This document shows, in pieces, positions 1-7,680 of a DNA stretch of 64,000 bases. The notes beneath the pieces are model-generated. The model was not told where the DNA came from. It did no database searches and was given only the letters and a program-made list of their open reading frames with translations. The stretch is from CAZKXU01 sp964556665 (lineage in GTDB: Bacteria > Bdellovibrionota_C > UBA2361 > CAZKXU01): contig CAZKXU010000001.1 in NCBI GenBank assembly GCA_964556665.1, positions 62,001-126,000 of the forward strand. The letters run 5' to 3'. Every line of letters begins with the position of its first letter. Positions within the stretch are counted from its first letter, which is position 1. The position numbers were made by a program, and so were the translations under genes.

Positions 1-2
1 CT

Positions 3-719
3 GGAAAATCTAAGCTTCCTGGAACTTGGAATCTTAGTTATGTTGATGGCTCGAAGCAGGTATCAATCATTACGAAAATAAAAAAAACTAATTGTAGCTG
101 CCAGGATGCTTACGGGATTCAGTTTAATAAGAGGAGTTCTAGCCGAGCATGTCTAGCTGTTACAGGAGAAGTAAGTGCTTATTGCGCACAAGAATTGAAA
201 ACAACAAGCTCAACCAAGGAATTTGATAATAGATTCCAAAGCTTGGTTGCGGCAGAGAGTACCTTCAAAAATAAGTTGTCAAAACTTGAATCAACTACAA
301 TAAACAAAGTCTTCTTAGTCGGTCCTGAAAGGAATTTTGCATTCGCCTCTTTTTTGAAAATGTTTGCTAAGAACCAGAGCGCACTTGATAGCTGTTACGA
401 AGGCACCAATTGCAGTCCCCCATGTCTGGGTTTTGCTTATATGAGCGGCTGGTATTTAAATGGAAAGAAGATTCAGGCATTGAATGAGGATAGTGATGTT
501 GTAGATTGTAGTAAGGACTCTGCGGGTTATAGCTATTCACCTGATCCATTAGGTATGCTTACTTTTGGTAAGCACTCCTACCTAATTGAACAGTCTAATG
601 GATACGAGGCTCATGGGGTAAACATTTATGAGGTACTTGGAAATAAGATGGTCCAAGTCTTTTCTACGGATACAGACCCAGAAACTGGTAAGCCTCTTTA
701 TGCATACTGTGGGTGTTAA
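3..719 (+). CDS. Cysteine-rich protein of unknown function, 5' end cut by the window
   Basis: The reading frame is open from the first full codon of the window to a TAA stop, so the start lies outside. About 238 residues are visible. It is cysteine-rich, with clusters such as CSC near the left edge, CYEGTNC and PPCLGF in the middle and YCGC at the very end. That pattern suggests an exported, disulfide-bonded or metal-binding protein, which is inference. No family was recognised. An internal TTG at 195 could be taken for a start, but the coding sense clearly continues upstream of it (for example a YVDGSKQVS stretch). Confidence 0.6.
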   Translation, partial: GKSKLPGTWNLSYVDGSKQVSIITKIKKTNCSCQDAYGIQFNKRSSSRACLAVTGEVSAYCAQELKTTSSTKEFDNRFQSLVAAESTFKNKLSKLESTTINKVFLVGPERNFAFASFLKMFAKNQSALDSCYEGTNCSPPCLGFAYMSGWYLNGKKIQALNEDSDVVDCSKDSAGYSYSPDPLGMLTFGKHSYLIEQSNGYEAHGVNIYEVLGNKMVQVFSTDTDPETGKPLYAYCGC

Positions 720-823
720 CAATCATTCATTAGTGAGTCAGGAAGAATGGGTGCTAAGCACCATAGAAGTCAGGTAGGTTCGTAGCCAACCTTTGGCTAA
801 ACCTAATAACTGTGTATGAGGAA

Positions 824-1012
824 TTATGCTACTATGTTCAATCGGGTACCTACACCGGGTGCGGGTGTATTGTCTAAACCTTCAATTAGCAGTTCTGCGA
901 TATCACCTTTTTGATCGAGCGCTTTTTTAAATACTGCAACTTCAGCTTTCTGGTTATACTCTTCTAGTTTTTTGGAAGAAATTGCCGATACGGACAAGAT
1001 TTCGTCTGCCAT
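824..1012 (-). CDS. YjfB-like putative motility protein, 62 aa
   Basis: This short protein has the layout of the YjfB-type putative motility family: an N-terminal hydrophilic helix, a central AVFKKALDQKGD segment, and a small conserved tail ending GVGTRLNIVA, similar to the GxNIDIxA tail of the family. The start at 1012 is supported by an AAAGGAG ribosome binding site. The role of the family is not well defined; it is associated with motility or flagellar gene sets. Its presence agrees with fliS elsewhere in the window. A flagellar sigma-like -10 box lies about 70 bases upstream of the start. Confidence 0.6.
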   Translation of the reverse strand: MADEILSVSAISSKKLEEYNQKAEVAVFKKALDQKGDIAELLIEGLDNTPAPGVGTRLNIVA

Positions 1013-1507
1013 TGAAAACTCCTTTTACAATTTGCACCACCACAAATTGGCAACGCCCGGGGATCCATTCCCTAGTAAAAGTATCGGAGTCGACGCTTAG
1101 TTGCATAAGGCGTATTTATAGTTCAAGGGCATTTATACGAGTATAATCGAGTGCGCTCAAATTTATAGGAAACCATAGTGATTTTAGTATGTTATACGCC
1201 AATGATAATAAACAGATCCATTTCAGTCGAATTTATGACTTATAGTATGGTGATTGGTAAAGAGAGACTCGCACCTTCAATACGAATAACTTGAAGATTG
1301 TATTTTAAAACGATACCATCCTCCGCTTGTATTACTATGTTCTATAAAAATTAGTTTGGGCAGTAATTATGAGTAGAAGGGTAGGTTATCGTTCCTCGGG
1401 AGATCCTCACCGGTCTGCCCTGGAACGGTAGCGGTCAGATTGAAGGTTTTATCTAGCCGCAAACCGTTTGGCGATCCATTCATGTTGCTTCTTCTGAGGA
1501 GCTTCAA
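1013..1507. other. Gene-free stretch between divergent genes
   Basis: About 500 bases without a convincing gene. It carries the divergent 5' regions of the YjfB-like gene and the low-complexity protein gene. On the minus strand a TCCGATAC hexamer-like box (1081-1088) resembles the -10 element of FliA/sigma-28 promoters, but no good -35 partner is seen. The rest is AT-rich with no clear structure. Confidence 0.4.
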
Positions 1508-3088
1508 TTGAAGAAAAGAGGCGGTTCAGGTTCGAAAGAGGGAATCGAGGTCATAGACAGGCCTGATGGAAAAAAGGAGGTCAAGGTTAGGCAGGTCGAT
1601 CTCGCTGCTGCTGAAAACAAAAAGGAAGCAGTGGCAGCGAATCGGAGTGCTTGCGAGGGGCTTTCAGGCCTTGCACTCAAGGGCAAGGTCGTTCTCTTGA
1701 GCTTCGTCGGAGAGAACGGTTCCCGAGTAGCGCCAAGCGACACTATGCGTGACTTCGCGATCGGGAAGCTGCGCGGAAACTGTGCAGGGCTCTTCAAGCC
1801 AAACCTGCAAAGGGGTGGCTGGGAGGCGCTCTCGAAGAAGCAGGAGACGCAGTTTGTCCCGTTCGAGGAGGGCGCTGCCCCTGTGCTGGAGGTATTCGAG
1901 GAGGTTCCCTCGGAACCAGAAGCCTACGTAAAGCGGCTCTACATCGGAAGTGCTGATGCTTCCGGTGTGCTGACCATTAGCCTTGATCTTGCTCCTCATT
2001 CCGCACTGATAGCGGATCTGGAGCGCGAGGCTGCGGAGAAGCGTGAGAGGGTCGCTGGTAAGGTGGTGGTTCTCGAGGCGCGCGCTGGTGGTGAACTGAA
2101 GAGCGATCACTGGAAGGCAGTTTTGCGTGGATTTGGCGCTGTACTTAAGGCAAAGCTGGTTCTGCGCAAGAGCTCTCTCGGTGATGGAAACTACGTTGTG
2201 CTCTTCAGCACCGATGAACGCTGGAACTTGGATAGCCGCAAGATCCTTGCCGAGCTCTTGGCACCGGTCGAATCGGCGAATCCGCAAGAGACGTCAGCGG
2301 CGGCTGAGCCGGCGGCAGAGGAAGTGGTGGCTGAAGAAGCTCCCGTGGCCGAAGCTGCAGAGCCAGAGGTGGTAGCCACGGATGACGGCGCGCAAGCGCC
2401 GCCAGATGTTGCTCCACCCATGGATGAAGTTCCTGCAGTTGTAGAGACATCTGCGGCCGAAGCCACTCCTGCGCCGACGGTGAAGGAAGCAGACGACGGT
2501 GCGCAGGTTCCGCCAGATGCACCTGCACAAGTGGTTGAAGTTCCGGCAGTTGAGGAGGTGCCTGGTACACAGGTGCCAAATGCTGCTGAGCTTGTGGTGG
2601 CTGAAGAACCACCACTTGGGCTTGAGGAGCTTTTGCCTGATGCGTTGCCGGCTGAAGAAGTCGCGCTGCAGGCTCCTACTATGCCCGATGCTGCTGTTAC
2701 TGCTCCCGATGCCAGCGTGGCAGAAGCTGCAGTGACACCCCCGAGTGGAGATGGTGATGCGGTCCAGGCGGCCGATATTCAAGCAGCTCCCGAGGCTCCA
2801 CCGGCAGAGCCAGAAGTGGTGGGCACAGCAGTGCTAGTTGAAGCACCGGACGTGGTGGCGCAGGCTCCGGCGGTTGAACTGCTAGAGGAGATGTCTCCTG
2901 AGACAGGAAGAGCTGCGTCACAGATCGAGGCATTGCCTGCGGATCCAGCCCCTAGTGACGGTGCTCCACCGGTAGCTTCACTTGCACCTGCTTCCAGATC
3001 GGTACCGCCACATAACGGGCTGAAATGGTGGCAGATCATTCCCAAGCTACGTCGCCGCATGGCAAAAAACCTTGGGTTGCGAGAGTGA
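1508..3088 (+). CDS. Ala/Pro/Glu/Val-rich low-complexity protein, 526 aa
   Basis: TTG start preceded by a GAGGAG ribosome binding site about six bases upstream. Residues 1-260 form a mixed globular region with no recognised family. Roughly residues 265-500 are a low-complexity tract of A, P, E and V containing degenerate tandem units (DDGAQAPPD and DDGAQVPPD, each followed by EVPAV). The C-terminus is strongly basic (KLRRRMAKNLGLRE). The gene is visibly more GC-rich than its neighbours, which can come from the Ala/Pro codons or from transfer. No signal peptide or membrane segment is seen, so a cytoplasmic scaffold or surface-associated role cannot be told apart. Strong overlapping antisense frames are a by-product of the biased codons. 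A strong hairpin follows the stop. Confidence 0.7.
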   Translation: MKKRGGSGSKEGIEVIDRPDGKKEVKVRQVDLAAAENKKEAVAANRSACEGLSGLALKGKVVLLSFVGENGSRVAPSDTMRDFAIGKLRGNCAGLFKPNLQRGGWEALSKKQETQFVPFEEGAAPVLEVFEEVPSEPEAYVKRLYIGSADASGVLTISLDLAPHSALIADLEREAAEKRERVAGKVVVLEARAGGELKSDHWKAVLRGFGAVLKAKLVLRKSSLGDGNYVVLFSTDERWNLDSRKILAELLAPVESANPQETSAAAEPAAEEVVAEEAPVAEAAEPEVVATDDGAQAPPDVAPPMDEVPAVVETSAAEATPAPTVKEADDGAQVPPDAPAQVVEVPAVEEVPGTQVPNAAELVVAEEPPLGLEELLPDALPAEEVALQAPTMPDAAVTAPDASVAEAAVTPPSGDGDAVQAADIQAAPEAPPAEPEVVGTAVLVEAPDVVAQAPAVELLEEMSPETGRAASQIEALPADPAPSDGAPPVASLAPASRSVPPHNGLKWWQIIPKLRRRMAKNLGLRE

Positions 3089-3099
3089 AGTCAGTGCGT

Positions 3100-3152
3100 G
3101 CGGGGGTGTGTCTGAAGCAGCAGACACACCCCCGCGGCCCTTAGTGGTTTTT
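3100..3152 (+). terminator. Strong hairpin after the low-complexity gene
   Basis: A perfect 15-bp stem (arms 3100-3114 and 3121-3135, GCGGGGGTGTGTCTG and its complement) with a 6-base loop begins 12 bases after the stop codon. The T-run (GTTTTT) lies about 12 bases further on, so the classic stem-plus-U-tract spacing is imperfect. A transcription terminator is the likely role. Confidence 0.65.
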
Positions 3153-3218
3153 AAAAGGGTGACCGCGCCGTTTGTTTTTCGTTATAGATCTAAGACTAGC
3201 GAAGCTCGCACCTTAGGC

Positions 3219-3295
3219 AGATAGTTGTTTTTATTGCTTCATCAATAATGCGTTGGAATAATTAGTTATTTAAAAAACTATGAGAAGGGGCGGCT
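3219..3295 (+). repeat. R5 repeat, left copy of an inverted pair
   Basis: About 77 bases that recur in inverse orientation at 5844-5920 with only scattered differences; for example the segment ending AACTATGAGAAGGGG matches the complement of CCCCTTCTCATAGTT on the other side. The pair brackets 2.5 kb holding the TraA-like pilin gene, a YddG-like exporter, a small gene and R3/R4 repeats. Confidence 0.75.
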
Positions 3296-3312
3296 AGATC
3301 AAGCCGCGGCAT

Positions 3313-3350
3313 AAAAAAACGGTGTGCATATTTATCATATGCACACCGTC
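3313..3350 (-). terminator. Rho-independent terminator of the pilin gene
   Basis: Read on the minus strand, a 12-bp stem (ACGGTGTGCATA and complement, 3319-3330 and 3338-3349) with a 7-base loop is followed directly by a run of seven T. It lies 25 bases past the stop of the TraA-like pilin gene. The form is that of an intrinsic terminator. Confidence 0.85.
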
Positions 3351-3374
3351 TCATCGCTAAGAGTAATTCTACAC

Positions 3375-3782
3375 TTAGATACTATCTCCGATGTTCTGGT
3401 CGTTAAAGAAGGTTGAAACGAGAGAACGAAGGATAAAAGCACCTACTGCAACAACTAACAAGCCAAGAGCGGCTTTATACTGACCGAATGCAGAGGCAAA
3501 GATAGCTCCTATTCCAGCAGCAACCATTACTAACGCACCAAATGAACCTTCAAGATATGTGAAGATTCTATTAACAGCTAATGCAATACGCTGATCGTTG
3601 TAGTTTCCTACATCAATCTGAGCACTCGCACCATGTACAAGACCGGCGCTTAATAGGCCAATCCCGATTAAGAAAAGAGCAACCTGGGCCTGACTCTGAG
3701 AAGGAGCATAAAATGCTGCCCCTACTTTCTGTCCAAGGCCAAGATAACCCTTTTTAAAAGTAGCAAGAATTTTCTTGGACAT
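3375..3782 (-). CDS. traA: TraA/VirB2-like type IV secretion pilin precursor, 135 aa
   Basis: Small hydrophobic protein with the architecture of F-type propilin. It has a basic, unusually long leader with a hydrophobic stretch at residues 34-49, a likely signal-peptidase site after GASA (residue 54), and a mature part of about 81 residues with two transmembrane helices (about 77-98 and 101-121) and a short hydrophilic linker. F TraA has a similar leader of about 51 residues and a 70-residue mature pilin (known). The gene has its own GGAG ribosome binding site and terminator, and stands 8 kb from the traL-to-traC cluster. Serving that secretion system is therefore inference. Any other small two-helix exported protein remains possible. 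Confidence 0.65.
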   Translation of the reverse strand: MSKKILATFKKGYLGLGQKVGAAFYAPSQSQAQVALFLIGIGLLSAGLVHGASAQIDVGNYNDQRIALAVNRIFTYLEGSFGALVMVAAGIGAIFASAFGQYKAALGLLVVAVGAFILRSLVSTFFNDQNIGDSI

Positions 3783-3991
3783 AAATTAACTCCGTTAAGT
3801 ATTAATACTATATTTTCCCTTTACCGGCAGCAAACCTTAGTTTTTACCTCAAGCAGCTGCCCCATGTGTTTTCTAATTATGTTATGTTGACAGATAATAA
3901 GATGTGACCTGTTTTTTTATTGATATGGTGCAGCGCGGCTATGAAAAAACTAGTGTATACAGATGGTTAGCAGGCTTAATCGGTATTTGAT

Positions 3992-4151
3992 CATTAAGTG
4001 TGGGTATTCTCTTTGTCCCAGTCCTAGTCCTAGTCCGCGTGGACTGTGATGAGGGTAAGGATTCGGACAAAGACAAAGACGAGGACTGGGACAAGGAGAT
4101 TACCCACACTTTTTCAGCAGTTACGGAGAAAGAGAATACCCACACCTAATG
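3992..4151. repeat. R4 palindromic repeat, copy 1
   Basis: A 160-bp element with terminal inverted repeats (CATTAAGTGTGGGTATTCTC at 3992-4011 and its near-complement ending at 4151) and an inner long palindrome in which CTTTGTCCCAGTCCT pairs with AGGACTGGGACAAGG. The interior is built of GACAAAG/GTCCTA-type short units. A second copy lies at 52227-52382. It fills most of the gap between the pilin gene and the exporter gene. Confidence 0.75.
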
Positions 4152-4197
4152 AGCAGTTACGCAGACTTGAGATAATTAGTAGTATGCTCTCAGCACA

Positions 4198-5115
4198 ATG
4201 AAATCACGCAGAAGAGCTACACTAATAGGCCTAATAGCAGTTTTCGTATGGGGGTTTGGCCTGCCTGTATCACGGTTTATTAACGAGCAGGTAGGATTTG
4301 TTTATGCAGTGTTCTCTATATTTGGTTTGTCAGGAGTGATAGGAATCACTCATCAATTATTTGTTGCAAAAACTCCACCTCCTTTAGTCTTATTAAAAAA
4401 TCCGGCGCTCTATTTCCGCTTAATGTTTTTTATCGGGCATGAGATATGTGTGCACCTTGCGATGTTTCTCTGCTCAAAACAGAACCTCGCATTTGTCATT
4501 CTCTTAAATTATCTTTGGCCAACCTGTGTACTGCTTTGTTCAATACTATTAGGAGAGTTAAAAATAACGAGATGGCTGATATTTATCTCAGGCTGCACAG
4601 TCGTGCTGCTTGGACTGACAAATGAGGTAGTTGGAATTGATTCCTTAACACTCAAGCTTTTTGAAAATAGACTAGACTGCATTGCCTATCTTATAGTGAT
4701 CTTAGGTGCGATCTCATGGGGAATGTTTTCTGCACTCTCAAGAAAGTATGAAGAGAGCGGTGGTGGTAGTGCGGTAATGCCATATTTTCAGCTGATTGTA
4801 GCGTTATGCGCACTACTCTTTCTCTTTTTCCCAGAATTTCGCTTTGCATGGGATCTCACTCTTTCTGGATATGTGGCACTATTCTGTATTTCACTAGGAG
4901 CGTTAGCTGCGTTTTACTCCTGGGATTATGGTATGCGAAAAGGGAATGTCGTGGTTCTAAGCCTATTTGCAGACTTTATTCCCTGGCTATCCCTTTTCTC
5001 AGCGCACCTACTTGTATCTGTAAATATTGGGATTGATACTATTACCAGTGCGGTAGTCCTGGTAATAGGGGCAATGATCACAAGGGCTGGGACGGCAGCT
5101 GGTAAATCGGCCTAA
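4198..5115 (+). CDS. DMT/EamA-family exporter, YddG-like, 305 aa
   Basis: Polytopic inner-membrane protein with about ten predicted helices and the internal two-fold repeat of EamA/drug-metabolite transporters. Similarity to the aromatic amino-acid exporter YddG shows in the N-terminal ATLIGLIA, the NYLWP motif after helix 4 and the GNVVVLSLF segment in the second half. Length is normal for the family. Export of amino acids or related metabolites is the family role; the substrate here is unknown. No good Shine-Dalgarno precedes the ATG; an in-frame stop lies 18 bases upstream, so 4198 is the first possible ATG. Confidence 0.85.
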   Translation: MKSRRRATLIGLIAVFVWGFGLPVSRFINEQVGFVYAVFSIFGLSGVIGITHQLFVAKTPPPLVLLKNPALYFRLMFFIGHEICVHLAMFLCSKQNLAFVILLNYLWPTCVLLCSILLGELKITRWLIFISGCTVVLLGLTNEVVGIDSLTLKLFENRLDCIAYLIVILGAISWGMFSALSRKYEESGGGSAVMPYFQLIVALCALLFLFFPEFRFAWDLTLSGYVALFCISLGALAAFYSWDYGMRKGNVVVLSLFADFIPWLSLFSAHLLVSVNIGIDTITSAVVLVIGAMITRAGTAAGKSA

Positions 5116-5202
5116 TATTCTGAGGCATTTATACATACCTATTTTAACAAGTTAGTTAAATCCACAAGCAACAATTTTATCATTTTCTCGAATATATAGA
5201 TA

Positions 5203-5398
5203 TATAGTGAGTGACAGAATAACGTAGCGTTATTCTGTCACTCACTATAGCCAGGCCATGGGTGGCCAGGTCGGGCCGAAAGGCCCGGAGAACGGCTTGG
5301 AATGGGCTCTCGGGGATCCGTTCCAAGCCGTTCGAGGAGGGATTTAGCCATGGACGGCTAAATCCCGACAGCCAGAATTCCGCTACGGAATTCTGGCA
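5203..5398. repeat. R3 multi-hairpin repeat, copy 1
   Basis: A string of palindromes fills this gene-free gap. They are a 22-bp-arm hairpin (5203-5248, TATAGTGAGTGACAGAATAA and complement), a GGCC-rich hairpin, a large stem in which GAACGGCTTGGAATGGG pairs with CCGTTCCAAGCCGTTC, a GGGATTTAGCC stem, and a final GCCAGAATTCC stem. The same order recurs at 37159-37354, 47250-47395 and 49863-49996 with compensatory changes. No coding sense is seen. Confidence 0.8.
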
Positions 5399-5439
5399 AT
5401 CATTATAGATCTTACTTTAGCTACTTTTCAGGAGTGTAT

Positions 5440-5844
5440 ATGAATAACAAAGGCTTTAGTTATGAAATTAGAGAGGGAGATATCCTGCAGTTCAGAGAGG
5501 ATATTAATGTAATACCTGCGGGTGTATATCGGGTAGATGGGGTCGATGAACAGATGATATATTTTATGGCTGGGAAAAGCGCTGTATTTGGTGTGGAGAG
5601 AAGCTGTCAGGGAAAGATGGTGAAGCTCCCGCGAGAAAGCGGTAAAATAAAAATTACAGCGCTTAATTCCTTCTTAGAACGGTACTATAGAAATCTTAAG
5701 GCACGCAAAGGTAAAGCATGGTCAGTAACAGAGCTTGCATCTCTTCCCGTGACGATGTGTTTTATAGATCCATCTGTGGCAGCACTGTTTGAGGAGGAGT
5801 TATATAAGGAGGAGAAAGAGGGTCAGTGTGAAATAATGCACTAG
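5440..5844 (+). CDS. Hypothetical protein, 134 aa
   Basis: Unrecognised soluble protein. An upstream GTG at 5434 is in frame, but AGGAG at 5430-5434 places the ribosome five bases before the ATG at 5440, so 5440 is preferred. The N-terminal half (REGDILQF, GVYRVDGV, MIYFMAG) reads like a small beta-rich domain. The second half is helical and charged, ending in a Glu/Lys-rich tail. There is no signal peptide. The stop codon touches the R5 repeat that follows. Confidence 0.6.
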   Translation: MNNKGFSYEIREGDILQFREDINVIPAGVYRVDGVDEQMIYFMAGKSAVFGVERSCQGKMVKLPRESGKIKITALNSFLERYYRNLKARKGKAWSVTELASLPVTMCFIDPSVAALFEEELYKEEKEGQCEIMH

Positions 5845-5920
5845 CCACCCCTTCTCATAGTTTTTCAAATACCTATTTATTCCAACGCATTATCGATCAA
5901 GCAATAAAAACAACTATTCT
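5844..5920 (-). repeat. R5 repeat, right copy of an inverted pair
   Basis: Inverted counterpart of 3219-3295. It starts at the stop codon of the 134-aa gene and ends before the DUF4143 ATPase gene. With the left copy it could form the ends of a mobilised 2.7-kb segment or simply be two independent insertions; no transposase lies between them. Confidence 0.75.
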
Positions 5921-6014
5921 CAAATAAAATGGAGCCGCCCTACTTTTCAACTATTTGGGAATTTGTCATCAATTAGATTGCATACGAGTCAAAAATAATG
6001 TAGAATTTTGACAT

Positions 6015-7166
6015 ATGATCCAAAGGCTTATTAACCCATTGAAATCAAACAGCTTCTTCCTGTTTGGGGCACGTGGAACAGGAAAAACATTCTTTTTAAA
6101 GAATTTTTTTAGTAAGGAGCAATATTTATTAATTGACCTTTTGAGCACCTCAAATCTAGCCCGATTTAGCGCGTACCCCGAGGAGTTGTCGAAGATAGTT
6201 AAGAGTCAAAAAGTAGAGTGGATCGTTATAGATGAAGTGCAAAAAATCCCTTCCTTACTCGATCTTGTTCATAAACATATAGAAGAAGATCGACAAAAAT
6301 TTGTATTAACTGGCTCAAGCGCCAGGAAATTAAAGCGTGGCGGAGCAAATCTTTTGGCAGGCAGAGCTTATGTAAATTATATGTTTCCTTTAACTCATCG
6401 TGAGCTGGCTGAGAATTTTGATCTGCATACAGCTCTTGCATGGGGCAGCCTACCCAAGTCATATCTATTAGAGAATGATCAAGAGAAGCGAGTATTCTTA
6501 AATTCGTATACAGACACATATCTTAAGGAGGAGATTCTGATTGAACAGATTGTGCGTAAACTTCCACCCTTTCAAAGGTTTCTTGAAATAGCCGCGCACA
6601 CTGATACTGAAGAGATTAATTTAACAAACATAGCAGCAGATGTTTTAACTAGCCCTAAAAATATTCAGCGGTATTATCAGATTTTAGAAGATACCCTTCT
6701 CGGATTTTTTCTTGAATCTTATCATACCTCTATTAGGAAACGTCAGAAACGTAGCAAAAAATTTTATTGGTTTGATGTCGGAATTATACGATCACTTACC
6801 GGTAGTATAGATAATAAATTACTTGTAAAAAGCTATGAATACGGCAAATTGTTCGAATCTTTCGTAATTAACGAGATTAAAAGACTGCTAACCTATTCAG
6901 GCCGCAGATATGCTCTTTCATTTCTTAGAACAACAGATGGTCAGGAGATTGATCTTATAATAGAAAGAGCTGGCATGCCAACTTATCTAGTTGAAATTAA
7001 GTCAACTGATTTTGTACGTGAGGAACATGTTACCACCCTGAATAATTATCTGAAGGAGTTTAAAAATGCAAAAGCGATCTGTTTGTCAAATGATTTAAGC
7101 AGTAAAAAAATTGGTGCAGTAGATTGCTTCGAGTGGAAGGAAGGAATTACTGAGATGGGGATTTAA
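6015..7166 (+). CDS. AAA ATPase with DUF4143 domain (copy 1), 383 aa
   Basis: N-terminal P-loop ATPase: Walker A GARGTGKT at residues 18-25, Walker B in WIVIDEVQK, and a sensor-like LTGSSARK. This is followed by the DUF4143 region carrying a PD-(D/E)XK-type nuclease signature (EIDLII, then LVEIKS). Length and order match the family of archaeal/bacterial AAA-14 plus DUF4143 proteins, whose cellular role is poorly known and which often sit near mobile DNA. Two paralogues are in this window (44652-45818 and 50286-51455). The copy at 44652 is the closest relative: both have Walker A at 18-25 and the same SSARKL motif. Confidence 0.88.
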   Translation: MIQRLINPLKSNSFFLFGARGTGKTFFLKNFFSKEQYLLIDLLSTSNLARFSAYPEELSKIVKSQKVEWIVIDEVQKIPSLLDLVHKHIEEDRQKFVLTGSSARKLKRGGANLLAGRAYVNYMFPLTHRELAENFDLHTALAWGSLPKSYLLENDQEKRVFLNSYTDTYLKEEILIEQIVRKLPPFQRFLEIAAHTDTEEINLTNIAADVLTSPKNIQRYYQILEDTLLGFFLESYHTSIRKRQKRSKKFYWFDVGIIRSLTGSIDNKLLVKSYEYGKLFESFVINEIKRLLTYSGRRYALSFLRTTDGQEIDLIIERAGMPTYLVEIKSTDFVREEHVTTLNNYLKEFKNAKAICLSNDLSSKKIGAVDCFEWKEGITEMGI

Positions 7167-7437
7167 ATGGCTAATGGCTAGGAGATCGCTTATTGTTTTG
7201 TCTAATAAACCAAATCTCGGACATAAAAGTTAACAGTTAGTTGTGCTATAATTGAGTTGAAGGTGGCTTTGAAGAGACGATAGAGGCAGTGAAAGATTAG
7301 GGGTGCAAAGTTAGATAGTATAAGTAAAGCACTGAGGACCGAAGGGATTTTAATACGTATTAGTGTTCTAGTATATATAGGAACTAAGTTGCTGAGCATA
7401 AGCGCATAGTAGGAACTGTTGATTTTGGCTCTAAGCA
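7167..7437. other. AT-rich gene-free stretch before R2
   Basis: No convincing coding region or hairpin. Together with the R2 element and 57 further bases it makes up the 514-base gap between the ATPase gene and the 1053-aa gene, which converge on it. Confidence 0.4.
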
Positions 7438-7623
7438 CTAGTGCTCCTCCAAATAAGTTTTTTCACGTATAGCATCACATCGTTGCCCCACCTTGTCACG
7501 CTTCTCAGTCGGAAAATCCTCGCAATACTCCAGTATTGCTGCGGATTTCCTCCTTCCGAGGCGTGCCAATCTGGGGCAACGCTGCGCGCTATACGTGAAA
7601 AAACTTATTTGGCGAAGCACTAG
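7438..7623. mobile_element. R2 MITE-like element, copy 1
   Basis: A 186-bp unit with near-perfect 33-bp terminal inverted repeats (GTGCTCCTCCAAATAAG... against GTGCTTCGCCAAATAAG... on the opposite strand) and an inner palindrome around CAATACTCCAGTATTG. CTAG flanks both ends (7438-7441, 7620-7623). A four-base CTAG fits the YTAR target preference known for part of the IS5 family, but it may be part of the element. It encodes no transposase. A nearly identical copy is at 45901-46086. Confidence 0.75.
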
Positions 7624-7680
7624 TAGTAGGTTATAATTGGTGGCTTAGTGAACAGTTTGGTGATTACTCACTTAATAATC

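Noticed and set aside
2191..3060. Several long antisense frames opposite the low-complexity gene
   Set aside because: They result from the biased Ala/Pro/Glu codons of the real gene; their products are low-complexity (Leu/Pro/Gln, Cys/His) without family features.
4060..4110. GACAAAG/GGACAA tandem units that look like short direct repeats
   Set aside because: Units are 6-7 bases with no spacers and lie in a palindrome; this is not a CRISPR array. No cas gene was seen anywhere.
7438..7623. Short open frames on both strands inside the R2 element (also at 45901-46086)
   Set aside because: They arise from the inverted-repeat sequence; both strands give near mirror proteins, so they are not genes.
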